Positions 11,214 to 22,725 are shown, numbered from the stretch's first letter. The stretch is DNA of 34,372 nucleotides from Neoconidiobolus thromboides FSU 785 (GCA_025603075.1 MU626444.1:4234-38605), one strand, 5' to 3'. Made by a program: numbers and translations. The notes: a model not told the origin generated them from the letters alone.

Positions 11214-13279
11214 GTAAGATTACTTGATAAATAAAGCAGCATTGATTGTGTATTTATGCTTATGTCTGATTACATTTCTATAAGTTGAAATTCTAATATA
11301 GAGAACACATTATAGTTTATACATGTAAATGTAAACTTGGTTAAAATAAAATCGATTTCTGCAGTTTGATTTATATTAAACAAAAAACTACCAAACTGAC
11401 TTTTTTTGCCTCATTATTTTCCCCATATTATATGTAATGTAAAGTTAAAAAAATTGATAGTTAAGGTGGTGGGTTCAAAAACATGTCATAATACGCTTAT
11501 TTTTTTAAAAATCTTGAAGATATAAAAGCACCTAAGTATTTTATTTTTGTGAAAACTCAATAGTATGGAAATTGAACAATGTATATAGATAAGAGAGCAG
11601 ATTTTGTGCTATATTTGAGATAAACTTATCTCTATCTAGTTTAGGTAGGCATGAATTAAAAAAATAGTAGCCTTTAATTTTCTTGAGTAAATTTTTCTGC
11701 ACAGGAAATAAACTCAAAAATGTAATAAAAGAACTAAAAGGATTCATTGAACAATTTTATATATTAAAAATTAGTCTTGTAAACTAACTAATAGATTCAT
11801 TTTACTTTTAAGATACTGTTTATTAAGAATTAATACATATATTTATATTATTTAAAATGAAAGCTCAAACCTTTATAAAGCAGCCAAATACACTCAGGAG
11901 TGATATTAGAAAGTAGGTCATCATACAATATTTAATATTATCTGGATCAAAATATCAAAGTTGCGAGCTTTCAACAAAGCTTTTTGGATTGGGTTGGTTT
12001 TGAATTTAGTCTTAATAGAGTTTTAGTGAATTTGAAATTTGGAAATTAAAACTAATTTCAAAGCCAGAAAATTGCTCAAATATTTAATGTGTAATTCTAG
12101 GCTCAAAACCAAAATTATTCAGATGTTAATATAGTTACTAATATATCTTTAAACAAACGAATTTTAAGAAAAAGTACTCAACTAATAGACTCAAATAAAA
12201 TAAAGCACTTTCGTTGTTAAGTGTGATTAAACTTTTATTAAAAGTTAAAAAATCGATATTTCATATTTCAACTAGTTTTAATTTAAATTCATCTTTGCTT
12301 AAACTAATATATATTTGTCCGAATTTCAACCTATAATATGATTTTTGGCCCAAAATTACACTTTCAAATATCTTAACAATTTCACAAAAATCAAATCATC
12401 TTATATAAATCTGAAGCTGACTTTAAAATTCTATCAGTCCAATTTTTCCAAAAAATCGAAACTAGGTAAAAATTAAACCTTAACCTAAACTATATCAAAG
12501 AAAAAAAGGGAATGCTAGTATAAAGCGTAATATATTAAATATAATTAATGAAAAAATGCATCAATAATGGAATATATATTTAAATCATATATTATGTACC
12601 TTTAATATAAGCACTATTTGGGGTTTACTAAGACTATCAAACTAACAGCTTATACTCAATAGAATAACTCGGATTCAGATATCTTTTATTATTTTAATTA
12701 TATAGTTGATTCTTTTTAACATGAATTTAAGGGCTACTACTTTTTACAATCATTAAATTTATATTAAAATACTTCAAGTTTAATTTAAAACAATGAAAGA
12801 CACCCAACTACAAGCTATTCCAACATCTCAAATCCCATTTTAACAGGTCAAAATAAGCAATGTAAAGAGTAATAGAATTTAGACTAAATAAAAGTTCAAG
12901 ATTATTTAAGCTATCCAAAAAGCCTGGGATTGATAAAATAGGCTTCAATCACCCATGGTCTTCTGACCATTCTTTATACAATCCATAGGTTATCAGTTTG
13001 TATAACCTCCAGTTCAATACAAATTGTTTACCACGTTCATAGTTAAAGGTCTCATTACTAACTCTAGATATATTCAAAGATCCTAACAAACACTTCACAG
13101 GCATCTGTTTTTTTAAAAACTATAATAAACTGAAAAAGGACCCTACAAAACCGTTTATGCTCTTTAAAAAACTTACAACTAATTTTAGCAAACCATTATA
13201 AACATACATACAAACAAACCTGTTTTCATAATTTATAGTTTTTATCTTATCTTAGTTTTTGATTAATAGAATAGATATC
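11214..13279. other. Long AT-rich intergenic region
   Basis: About 2 kb with no supportable gene. The open frame at 11541-11747 (-) has no motif and is probably chance. Three close stem-loops at 12920-13008 are listed separately. The end of the stretch corresponds to the promoter side of the receptor pseudogene that follows. Confidence 0.5.
12920..13008. other. Cluster of three perfect stem-loops
   Basis: Three consecutive inverted repeats occur within 90 bp: AAGCCT/AGGCTT (12920-12925, 12940-12945), ATGGTC/GACCAT around TTCT (12955-12960, 12965-12970), and AGGTTAT/ATAACCT (12987-12993, 13002-13008). They do not fold into a tRNA cloverleaf. They could be part of a structured RNA, a worn mobile element, or chance. 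Confidence 0.35.
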
Positions 13280-14270
13280 ATATCCATAACCAAAGAATAC
13301 GACCCCTTCTTCTCCTTCGAAATAATTTGTTTACATATTCTATATTCTCCTTCCTATTAAACATCGTTGTTATTTACTTAGTGAATGCTAAATTGAGCCA
13401 AGAAAGAGCAGCAGACATTTATCTGATAACTCTTATAGTAATTTTTGACATCCTAGCTTCTATTTTGTTAAATATAATCTAAATAGCTAAATCCTATTTA
13501 GCTATGACACCTTTAGAATTTCAAGAAAGCATTTACTGTTCTTTAAGTTACATATTTTATACTAGTTCTGCTGTTATATCTATTAACCTAATTTCACAAC
13601 TATCAATGGCTCATCATCTAGCTATTATTAAATCATATAGTATAAGTAATACAAAAGCCAGTTTTGTTTCTTTGCAATTATATTATTAACATTGGCCATA
13701 TTCATTATCAATAAAACTATAGGAATGCCACAGACGAGGCCTCCAAAATTGACATACATATCCATTACTAAGAGCTGTGTTTCTGTAGAACATACGATTT
13801 ATGTTATATTTATATGTTCCTTTATTTGTTCAGTTGCATTTTGCATTTCCATTTTCTATGAGTTGACACTAGTACCATATTTTAAAACGAATTAAAGGTT
13901 TAAAGAGTTATCAGATAGTCTTAGAAAAGGGGTAATATTTTATAAACCAAAAGATATCGCTTTTTTGATTGTTTTCACAGTAGTTTATACATCCTGCATA
14001 TATCCTGAATTTATCATTTTACTTATTGAGGAAGTGGGTGAACATGAAATACCCCTTATGTACCATATTGCATTTCATCATTTTTATTTTATAATGGGAC
14101 AACGTTAAATCGGTTGTTTGTGCTAACTTTACATTCAGATTCTAGGAAAAAACTTATCAATTTGTTTAAAAAGAAAAAAAAAGTGAATTTAACCATTATC
14201 AAGCCACCTTTGATGCTCATTATTGTTTGAGTCGGGGTTCAGTAAATGGTATGACGCTCAACAAATTGAG
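13280..14270 (+). pseudogene. Decayed group B rhodopsin-like GPCR
   Basis: Read in all three forward frames in turn, this follows the receptor at 23635 from the N-terminus to its C-terminal tail. The start codon position is now ATA (13280). In-frame stops occur in TM1 and TM2; one looks like a Gln codon turned TAA, just before IAKSYLA. Frame shifts are needed after TM4, near 13895 and near 14100. Recognisable blocks: LEFQESIYCSLS (TM3 entry), LAIIKSYSISN (after TM3), SVEHTIYV (before TM5), IYPEFIILLIE (TM6), LFVLTLHSDSRKK (TM7/helix 8) and NHYQATF in the tail. The TM3 Arg-Tyr is His-His. It lies tail-to-tail with the intact receptor at 14945. Confidence 0.88.
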
Positions 14271-14944
14271 TTTTTTAGTTTTTAGTGAAAATTGAGATCA
14301 GAATCTTCAATTGAGCTAGGGAACTTGCATTCAGTGCAATAGATATTCGAAAAAAAGAACATTATTCCTATATTTAATAACCTTAGCGAAAAGGTCGATT
14401 TTTTACTGCATTTGTTTATTTATCTCCTATCAATTTTTTTCAAACTGATGCTTTATCTTGATATTAAAAACCATTTATTATTATTTTTCAACCATAAAAA
14501 GTTGATAATTTAGAATAAATTGTCATTATTATCTAAATAAATAACAATAAAATGATACCTTTAATTTCGACTTATTCAACAATTAAAAGAATTAAATTTC
14601 ATTGACAATGATTGTATAAGTTTCTATCTTGTACTTTATTTTATAACAAATAACTGAGATAAATCTATAATAGTAGTATGATTTTCTAACAAAATAACAT
14701 AAACAAATTAAAATAAATTTAATTTAATACAAAAATAATTCAAATTAATTAATTCTGTTCTCACCATTTAAGAATAAATTTACCGTATTTTAAAACGTGA
14801 GTTTAAAATATTAATAATATTTCAATATCAAATTATTAATGTAGTAAAAACAAGAATTAAAATTTCAAAACACCACCAATCTCTAGTCTATCATCTATCA
14901 ATCAAAAGGTCATTACAACAAAAATAAGGTTTATTTACTTTAAA
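14271..14944. other. Intergenic region between convergent GPCR loci
   Basis: AT-rich spacer between the 3' ends of the pseudogene and the group A receptor. No gene is seen. A minus-strand AATAAA lies just past the stop of the receptor at 14945 and is a plausible polyadenylation signal. Confidence 0.5.
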
Positions 14945-15919
14945 TCAGCGACTTTGGTTTAGCTCTATGTTATGTAGTGACTGGAAATTATCTATTTCTC
15001 TGTCATGTGAGCTGGCCAAAGTACCTTTTAATAAAGCCAAGACATCATTTCTGGTTTCTGGGTGTAAAGTGATAACGAATAGAGGGTTAATAGCACATTC
15101 AGAAAAGAACAAAAAATAAATGATACAATCTAAAGCAAAGGTACGTTGATAATCCGTAAATGCTTCAACAATCAACAGTATAAACTCCGGAAGTAAAGAA
15201 ACTAAATAAGCTATTGTAAATAATAGTAAATAGACAATATAACTTGATTTGAAAAAGGATCTTCCTTTATCATAACAATCACTTGACTTCAAAGATTGAT
15301 TCAATCTATAATAGTGTAAACTTAAAAGGCCATAAAATATTGGTATCGACAATACAGAAGGTATGGTAAGGAGAAAGATACAAGCTGCATAAATAATATG
15401 TGTAATTGAATTCCCTTCTAAAGATATTGTAATACAAAACATACCTGATGGCATGAGTCGATAACTATTTTGTAATGCACTTAAAATAAAGGCCAATGTG
15501 ATAATCACTACTAATATTATACTTGCTATCGAGGATTTCATATTATTTATAGCGTACCTTTTAACTATAGTTAAATAGCGTATAGCTGCTAATTGAGCCG
15601 TTAGAGTAACAGCTAAAATACCAATAGCGTTGAAAGCTATAGCATTGACCCTACACCATGGACCAGTTAGAAACTCTTTTTCGTTCGCACCGTAGCACCA
15701 TTTGATGATTTGAGAGATGAGACAAAAAAGGACTAACAATAAATCAAATACAGATATTAAAATCATAAGTTGGGTATCAATTGCTTTATTCGTTCGATAT
15801 CTATGTTTAGTGATGTACAACACTAACAGGTTTAGTACCATTGATGCTAAACATAATATAAATATGATGATTTCGTAGGTTAAATCAAAGCCTAGGTTTT
15901 CTTCTCCTAAAACTACCAT
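14945..15919 (-). CDS. Rhodopsin-like GPCR, group A
   Basis: Single exon, 324 residues, seven helices. Landmarks: N30 (TM1), D59 (TM2), C89 and C162 (likely disulfide), R114-Y115 in AAIRYLTIVK (TM3 end), P193 (TM5), P244 (TM6), and N278-P279 followed by LHPETR (TM7/helix 8). As in the other receptors here, the acidic residue before the TM3 Arg is Ile, and TM7 has NPLFV. The cytoplasmic tail is about 35 residues and ends NIELNQSR. It aligns without gaps to the receptor at 31169 (about 73% identity by hand count), and the promoter regions also match. It is predicted to be a plasma membrane receptor acting through a heterotrimeric G protein. The ligand is unknown; odorant, nutrient or pheromone sensing are only guesses. 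Confidence 0.9.
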   Translation of the reverse strand: MVVLGEENLGFDLTYEIIIFILCLASMVLNLLVLYITKHRYRTNKAIDTQLMILISVFDLLLVLFCLISQIIKWCYGANEKEFLTGPWCRVNAIAFNAIGILAVTLTAQLAAIRYLTIVKRYAINNMKSSIASIILVVIITLAFILSALQNSYRLMPSGMFCITISLEGNSITHIIYAACIFLLTIPSVLSIPIFYGLLSLHYYRLNQSLKSSDCYDKGRSFFKSSYIVYLLLFTIAYLVSLLPEFILLIVEAFTDYQRTFALDCIIYFLFFSECAINPLFVITLHPETRNDVLALLKGTLASSHDREIDNFQSLHNIELNQSR

Positions 15920-17002
15920 CCTTGTTTTGAAGTATGAGAAAAAGCTTTTTGAAAACTTAATTTTTGGAATATCATTTAATTACTTTATTCTTCTATTTTT
16001 ATTTATCCAGTTTATTCTTGAGAATATTCTATGTTTGTTAAAACTATGTCATTTATTTAAGTACAAATGTTATCAAGTAATAACTAATATGTTTTTGTAA
16101 ACTAACTTTCTGCATTAAATACGGTTTTTAAATATAAATTGTTTATAAATTTAGTAAATTTCTTTAGAAAAAAGTTTATACAAAAATAGTAAAATTCAAT
16201 AATCATTAGTAAATTGATCTGTATTGTTTTTTAATTTTTCTACGTATAGCTGCTAACTTTCAACTATCATATCATATCAAATATCAAGTATAACACATCT
16301 AAATGAGAATGTTTTATGAAATCCTAATATAATAATACAAATCTAATAATCTATGCGAATTTTACCTTATTTAATCAATGATTTGGCATGCGATAAGAAC
16401 ATCATAGGGCAACTTTTCGTTGTTATTTTTGAAGTACAACTATCGCGTTTTTTACTATTTTCAAGTAGAAATCTGACTTTTAATATATTAGCTTTTTATT
16501 AAATAAATTAATTTATAGTATTTGAATGTTTTTCAAACGGGCAATTTAATATAAAAAAGTAAAATAAAATTTCAAAAAAAGCAACAGTCAAAAACAAAGG
16601 CTAAGTATTCCTATGGGCTTGCTTTTGGATAAATTTCCCACTTATATTTGTTCTTAACTTATGTTCATCAGTCTTGTGAAACCCTTACTGCTTCTATGAT
16701 AGCTTTCTTTCACCAAAGAGTTAAAAAGTCCAATGATGTTTTTTCTCTTTTAGAATAAAAACTGTCTAGTCTAACTGATTTACATGGATTACAGTTGGAT
16801 TATCTGTTAAGAAATATGAAAGGGAAGCCTTAAGTCAGTAGTCTACAGTGGCTTTTTACTAATTCTATATATTTGATTTGTTACAAACCACTTGATGACT
16901 TGTTCTCTTTCAGAAACTTATAAAAGTATATAGATTAAGTATGAATTTATTAATATTTTCTTTGTCAAAAATATCATCAAACGATTTTTTTGTATCAATA
17001 TT
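15920..17002. other. Promoter side of group A GPCR
   Basis: No gene seen. The first 150-200 bp, read on the minus strand, resembles the region just upstream of the paralogous receptor at 31169, including the shared palindrome listed at 16021. Beyond about 16150 the sequence is AT-rich with no structure I can support. Confidence 0.5.
16021..16030. promoter_or_regulatory. Palindrome shared by both group A promoters
   Basis: AGAATATTCT is a perfect 10-bp palindrome about 100 bp upstream of the ATG at 15919. The same 10 bp occurs at 31066-31075, about 95 bp upstream of the paralogous ATG at 31169, within a longer conserved promoter block. It has the form of two inverted nGAAn units, as in a minimal heat-shock element, but a third unit is not in register. 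It may be a transcription factor site, or simply conserved by common descent. Confidence 0.45.
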
Positions 17003-17099
17003 TGGAGATGTTTTTTTTGACTTGATCACTTTTTCTATCTTTTAAGCACTATTTGAGTGGAAAATTGTTAGTAAAATTAAATAAAAAATGCATTATTCA
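17003..17099 (+). mobile_element. MITE-1 copy 5, worn
   Basis: Starts TGGAGATGTTTTTTTTGA, keeps TTTTAAGCACTATTTGAGTG and TTGTTAGTAAAATT, and ends near CATTATTCA. A further partial end in the opposite orientation (AAAAATGAAAAAAATAATAA and then ACACTCC) follows at about 17129-17160. So either a second worn copy or a larger composite element is present. Confidence 0.75.
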
Positions 17100-17160
17100 A
17101 TATTTGCTTTTTTGTGATTTTAGGTTGCATAAAAATGAAAAAAATAATAAAACACTCCAA

Positions 17161-17705
17161 AACAAACATGTTTTTTTAGAAATTGACTAACATCGTATTC
17201 AAGATTTAAACTTAAGAATGAACATATATTTGAAGCAAAACAATCCCATACTCACTTCAAAAAAGTAAATATCTGTATTATTTTATGACCTTAATCATTT
17301 AAGTACTATCCTTGAGTTTAGATACAACTTATAACTTAGATATATTAGTTATATAAAGCCTGATGTGGTGATATCAAATATATTCAAAACCAAAAAAAGT
17401 ATACTTTGAATAAACAATATTAACCAAATAGTAGTAACAATGTACATTATTAATATAAACTTAATTGATCACTTAATTTTTAAGCTATTTATAAAGCAAT
17501 ATTAACAAAATAGCTTTATTTAATTTACACTTCTTAATAAATAATTAAACTCAACAACATCATTATACTTATACATGGTTAACATTTAAGTATACTATGA
17601 TTTATTGTTGTAAAATATAGACCATGAGCAAAAAAAAACTTATAATTGAATTAATTACTACAACACAAATAAATAGCTCAACCTATAAACCCCAATCAAT
17701 TTTAT
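17161..17705. other. AT-rich region downstream of GCSH
   Basis: No gene or repeat that I can support. A minus-strand AATAAA overlaps the stop codon of the H-protein gene (near 17702-17708) and could signal polyadenylation. Confidence 0.5.
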
Positions 17706-18349
17706 TTAATGTTCTTCACTTTTTAAAAACTCAGTATAAGCTTTTGAGTCCATCAAGCTATTAACTTCAGCTTCATTTTCAATTTCTACTTTACACAACC
17801 AGCCTACATACCTTATAAATATTTTTTCAATAATAATAGTTATAAAGTTTACCTTTGTTTTCTGGATCTTCATTAATAACTGAATAATCATCTACTAAGG
17901 TTTCGTTGATTTCAACTACTTTACCACTAACTGGTGAGTTGATTTCTCCTACTGCTTTAACAGATTCAACCGATCCGAGGTAGTCTAAGAGAGTTCAACT
18001 TTAAAACACCTTTTCCTCATATTTAAACATAAAAAAACTTACCACCAGCTTCAAGCTTTGATTCATTTTCAGGTAACTCGGCGAACACGATTTCACCAAG
18101 AGCATCTGAAGCATGTTTGGTGATTCCAATGGTAGCAATCTTATCGTTCAACTGAACCCATTCGTGACTTTCGGTGAATTTTTTGACTATTTTGGAGAGA
18201 GAAAAACAGTAGCGTTAATTTCTTATATTGCATTAAATACTAACAATATTAAACTTACCAGAATAATATTTAATTGGGGTGACTTTAATCGTAGCTAAAC
18301 GGGAGGCGACTGGTACCTTGGTAATAAGTTTACTGAAGCGAGCGAGCAT
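17706..18349 (-). CDS. GCSH: Glycine cleavage system H protein, mitochondrial, four exons
   Basis: Exons (minus): 18349-18259, 18186-18043, 17984-17853, 17803-17706. Introns are 72, 58 and 49 bp, all GT-AG, and phases join to 154 residues. Residues 1-30 are a basic, Ser/Thr-rich mitochondrial presequence. The H-protein fold follows: [10 protein letters not shown] (34-43), [20 protein letters not shown] (51-70) and [20 protein letters not shown] (82-101) with lipoyl-accepting K88, then GWLCKVEI (123-130). The H protein carries the aminomethyl group on lipoate between the P, T and L proteins of glycine decarboxylase in the matrix. For the last intron the acceptor must be the AG at 17805-17804; the AG eight bases earlier would give a stop. 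The gene is divergent from the carnitine carrier. Yeast calls this GCV3. Confidence 0.96.
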
Positions 18350-19134
18350 TTTTTGATAGTTCGAAATAGTAAAAGTAAAGTTGATGATGAACAATTTATA
18401 GCAGACTTTTTATGGAAGATTACCATTGGTTCAATTTTAAAAGACTAAATTTTTCGGTTTTTATTGGTCGAAATGATGAATTAATAGGTCATCTGAAGTA
18501 AAGTTGCATTGGGAAGTAAAATAATTTGGGTTTATATTTAAATATAGGAGTTTAGTTTTAAATTTAGCGTTTATTGAGATCTACTAACGAGCAATTTTGT
18601 TTTGTTAAAAATAATTATAAAGTGTATTTATTCTAAAGTATAGAATAAAGGTCTTAATTTTTGATAACAGTCTATTGAGTGTATCGATAACTAGGATATA
18701 AAATAAGATTATCTGAAAATGAACTTTTCTGTTCCACTTTTTAACTAATAAGTTTTTAAACCATTGTACAGATAAACAAGATAATGAAATGAAGAACCAA
18801 CACAGTTTTTAAAAAGGAACTTAAAAGATCACTTTTTGTACTGGTTTATTAGCTATTATAAAAGATTATTTTAATGTCATGATGAAATATCAAAAAAGAT
18901 CATATTCTAAGATAATTTAATATTTCAATCTAAAAAACATTCTGAATAATAATGACACGCTATAGTTCAGTAATAACTTAATCTTTGGCCCCTAATACCA
19001 TAAAAATGGGCAAACAATTGCCTATGTGCCCACTATCGAAACAAAAATCGAGCTTAAAACAACTATAAATACTCAACCACAAATCCCACCTTTATATATC
19101 ATTTACATATTACCCTCACACCGACTGATACATA
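18350..19134. other. Divergent promoter region, GCSH / carnitine carrier
   Basis: 785 bp between two divergently transcribed mitochondrial genes. Two CCAAT boxes near the GCSH side are listed separately. A TATATA lies about 40 bp upstream of the carrier ATG. Small open frames here are overlapped by the 5' end of the carrier or have no motif. Confidence 0.5.
18425..18467 (-). promoter_or_regulatory. Two CCAAT boxes upstream of GCSH
   Basis: On the minus strand CCAAT occurs at 18425-18429 and 18463-18467, 76 and 114 bp upstream of the GCSH ATG. In fungi the HAP/CCAAT-binding complex commonly drives nuclear genes for mitochondrial proteins. Position and duplication fit; binding is inferred. Confidence 0.45.
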
Positions 19135-20138
19135 ATGCCACAGGATACAACAGGAGTAAAAAGCTTCTTAAGCGGGGGGATTGGGGGTATGTTTTTAGTT
19201 ATCTCTGGACATCCATTAGATTTAATTAAAGTCAAACTACAAACAAGTAACCAAAGTTTTTTACAATGTTTCCAATCCCAATTCAACTCTGGTATAAAAA
19301 GTTTTTATCGTGGAGTAGTCCCCCCATTATTGGGAGTAATGCCCATCATGGCTACCACTTTTTGGGCTTATGATCTAGGGATTAAAATGCAGAGATGGGG
19401 AACAGTAAGTTTAAAGAGCTAACTAATGAGGTTTTAAAGCAAATAATAATAATCGTTTTGATAGAATGATACTACAACACCAAGAAGTATCTCAGAGGTA
19501 GCAATAGCGGGAGGTTTCTCAGCTCTACCAGCAGTGGTAGTAGTAGCCCCTGGAGAAAGGATAAAATGTTTATTGCAAATCTCAGACGCAGGTGGTAAAG
19601 ACAAAAAAACCATGATACAAGTTATCAAAGATACAATAAAGAGGAAAGGTTTTTTTGGGCTTTATCAGGGCACTACTATTACACTATTAAGAGATATCCC
19701 TGGTTCTATGGCTTATTTTACAATTTATGAAGTGTTAAAGAAAGAGTTGGCTGGAAATGATAAGAATAGTATTCTACCTATCATTGTTGCTGGTGGTGTG
19801 GCTGGTATGGCTAATTGGGCACTCGCTATGGTAAGAGTTTATAAGTTAGCTCACTTTAACATCCACTTTACTTATAATTTCTTAGCCCTTTGATGTGTTA
19901 AAAAGTCGTATTCAAACCCAAGAAACAAGTTTAGGTATCAAAACCACATTTAATCAATTGGTAAAAGCAGAAGGTTACAGAGGTTTATATCGCGGTTTAG
20001 CGCCTGCTCTTTTAAGAGCTTTTCCTGCTAACGCTGCTTGTTTCCTAGGTACTTTCATAGCTTATTTTTTTATATTTGTAATTAATAATGTTACTAGGAG
20101 TGGAACTATCGTTACAATTAATGAATACATTATTTTAG
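19135..20138 (+). CDS. CRC1: Mitochondrial carnitine/acylcarnitine carrier, four exons
   Basis: Exons: 19135-19404, 19465-19830, 19886-20048, 20098-20138. Introns are 60, 55 and 49 bp, all GT-AG, and phases join to 279 residues. Three mitochondrial-carrier repeats each carry the Px[DE]xx[KR] motif: P27-D29-K32, P119-E121-K124 and P213-D215-K218. The second reads APGERIKCLLQ, the form diagnostic of the SLC25A20/Crc1 branch. Residues matching those important in human CACT are present: H26, K32, E121, K124, R166-D167 and R256. The carrier exchanges acylcarnitine for carnitine across the inner membrane, feeding beta-oxidation and acetyl transfer. The last intron must be spliced: read-through gives an unrelated tail, whereas splicing gives CFLGVELSLQLMNTLF, the expected sixth helix. 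Confidence 0.95.
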
Positions 20139-20269
20139 AATATAATTAATTTTAAATTAAGTTTGTATAGAATATTATAAAAGTAATAAAGTAATAGAAA
20201 TGATATATATTTTATTAGTTTAATCACTACCTAATTATTTTTTTACTTTGACTTAAGTGACAATTAATA

Positions 20270-22634
20270 TTACTCCATCTCTGAAATTTCGCTTATTTTA
20301 TTGTTAGACTGCGCTTCTTCATTTAGTTTATCATCTTTATCGTCCTCTTGACTTAATTTTTTAACTTCTTCATTATCATTCTGGGTATGATTTTCCAATT
20401 GATTGTTAACATTGTTTGATTCCATTTCCGATAAACTATCATGATTATTATGATTGTTAATAATATTTAAAAGGATGGCATTTGTATCATCATGTATACG
20501 TTGCTCTTCATTATCATTATTATTTTCTGCCAATCCTTTTAATGTATTTTCAATTTTATTTACTAATTCATTTGTATCTTCTTCATTAAAAACTAATTCG
20601 TTTCTCTCCATTTCCTCGTTTTTATTTATCTCATCATCGTCGCCCATTTCCTTGTTGTTGTCTTCAATTAACCAAGTTCTTGATTTACAAGAATCGATAA
20701 AGTTAGTATCTACTACTAACTGAAACTGTCCATCCCTTTTTTCTATCAAGCCTTTATGAAACCAAGTATGTAAAGCAGTCTTTGATACTTTAGCGACCTT
20801 TGCTAACTCAGTAAACGTACGACACTCGCTTGTATCCAGATTATTGAAGATATTAAAAACCTTTTCTTTTAACTTTAAGAAATTTTGTTCTTCTTCAGAA
20901 ACGATATTGACCCCTGGCTGAAAATAGCCATTTACTTTAATAATTTTTTCTTGTCTTACCCAATTATACAAGGTCTTTTTAGGCACATTAGATGCTATTG
21001 ATAGCTCATCTAAGCTTTTACATACGTTTCCTCCCACTTTGGCAAATGCATGCGTAACATCCCTCTTTGGTCTTGTAACGTAGGGTTGTCCATAATCGAG
21101 ATCATCTAAGATAGGTTTGTAAAACTCACCAACTTTATGTAATTTCCCTCGATTATACCAATTCCTTAATGTTGATTTCGGTACTTCTGTCAATTCAGAT
21201 AGCTGTTCAAAAGTACTACAATCATGCGAATTTATAATCCCAAAAATCTTTAAAATATCTCTTTTGACTTTTAAATCCTTACTTAATTCTTCAAAGTTGA
21301 TCGCTGGTTTATATACTCCCTCCACTTTAACTATCCTTCCCTTGCAGTACCAATCATAAAGTGTACCTAATGGCACTTGGGTGGCTTGGGATAATTTTTG
21401 AAATGTTTTGCATGCGTTTTTTTCAATTAATGAATAAATCTCTAACATATCTCTCTTTATTAATGGCGATTCTTCTCGTTTACCTTTGACTTTCTCTCTT
21501 AATCTATATACTTTTTGACCTGATTAAATTAGATTAAATAATTAATACTATTGCTTAAGAAATAAACATACCATTATCATCATCTTTATTTACTTCCCCT
21601 TCTTCACTATTTTCCTTATTATCCTTATTATCTAACTCTTTTTGTTCATCTTCATCGCCTTTAGACCTTAAGGCACCACTCTTTTTGACAATTAAGCCCT
21701 TGTAAAACCAGTTATAAAGAGTAGCTTTAGGGACCTTAGTAGCTTCGGCTAATTCTTTAAAACTTTTACAATTAGCGCTATCAATTTTGGGCAAAATCTC
21801 GTTAACATCCCACACCATCTTTTTCTTTTTGACTGATCCAACATTACTTTTATAAACACCATCATCCAACTTAATCTTATCATTGTCAAAATATCCTTTT
21901 AATGTATTTATATCAATCTTTAACAACTCATTCATCTCTTCGTATGTTCTACAATCTTTTTCTTCTAACTTACTCAATATCTCTTTTAAACTATCCTCCT
22001 CCATTAACTTACCCCTTCTCTTTCCTATACTTAATTGCTTTTCATACTCCTTTTCAATAGCACTCATCTTACCCTCATCCTTGCCTTCTTGATACCCCAT
22101 ACTCCCTTCTTCCATTTCATCATCACTTTTATTCTCTTCTTGAGTCCCTTCGCCTTTTTCGATAACTTCATCATTTTCAATATATCCATTATTGATAGCA
22201 TGTAAAAACTGAGAAGACAAAAGGTCAAGTTGGTTTTTAATTTCTGTTTGCTGATGGAGTTCTTGAAATGCTTCTAGAATTGTTGTGTTTATCTCGTCCT
22301 TTTTAGCAGCTAAATTCCTATTCTCTTCATCTACTGGAATTACTTTATTTTCTTCTACTGACAAAGAGATTGTCTTGGTACTCGTCTCAACAGGTAATAA
22401 AGGAGTGACGCCTATTTGTGTATCTATTGCTTGTTGTTGAGCTTTGTCTGAGTCACCTGAGTTATTAACTATTAAAGAGTCTTCAGTTAAACCTTTTTCT
22501 ACTGTAGCTTTATCTTTCTGCTGATCACTGATTTTACCCTCATTTAAGTTCTCATTCAATTGATGTTCATTTTCAACTTTTTGTTCAATCTCCTTTTTTT
22601 CAATTGTGATGGTGTCATCGCTAATATTTTCCAT
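20270..22634 (-). CDS. Acidic protein with six tandem HTH-like modules
   Basis: Two exons (minus): 22634-21572 and 21519-20270, joined across a 52-bp GT-AG intron into 770 residues. The N-terminal third (1-215) is Glu/Asp/Asn/Gln-rich and probably disordered. Six copies of one module follow, marked by a conserved Cys at 228, 289, 391, 455, 521 and 587. The pattern is C-[KRS]-[ST]-[FYL]-x2-[LM], then VPKxTLYNW (Trp at 309, 411, 475, 541, 607; the first module has Tyr-Phe), then G-x-I/L-x-K and a Gly-Tyr/Phe turn. The last four repeat every 64-66 residues. The predicted helix-turn-helix with TL-x2-W in its second helix resembles homeodomain-like DNA-binding units of transposases and regulators. 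An Asn/Glu-rich acidic tail (about 645-770) closes the protein. I do not recognise a named family. A nuclear DNA-binding role is inferred. Confidence 0.85.
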
Positions 22635-22725
22635 TTATTTTTTCTTTTTGTCTTGAATAAAAAGAATAAATTTTTTTTGTTTGATCCCCCTTTTTGTAAT
22701 TCAAACCTTATCCTAATCATAATCG

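Noticed and set aside
11465-11482. GTGGGTTCAAAAAC, tRNA T-loop-like string
   Set aside because: No acceptor, D or anticodon stems can be formed around it.
11541-11747. 68-codon open frame (-)
   Set aside because: No recognisable domain, isolated in a long gene-free stretch, no splice partners found.
13504-13895. Two short plus-strand frames that look like small membrane proteins
   Set aside because: They are fragments of one dead receptor; adjacent frames continue the same alignment.
16021-16035. Heat-shock element reading of the palindrome
   Set aside because: Only two nGAAn units are in register; the third GAA is offset by two bases, so a true heat-shock element is not supported.
19026-19229. 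67-codon frame overlapping the carnitine carrier start
   Set aside because: It runs out of frame across the carrier's first exon and 5' leader and has no motif.
21555-21571. Treating the HTH-module region as two separate genes
   Set aside because: A 52-bp GT-AG intron joins the two frames in phase, and both halves carry the same repeat module, so one gene is the simpler reading.
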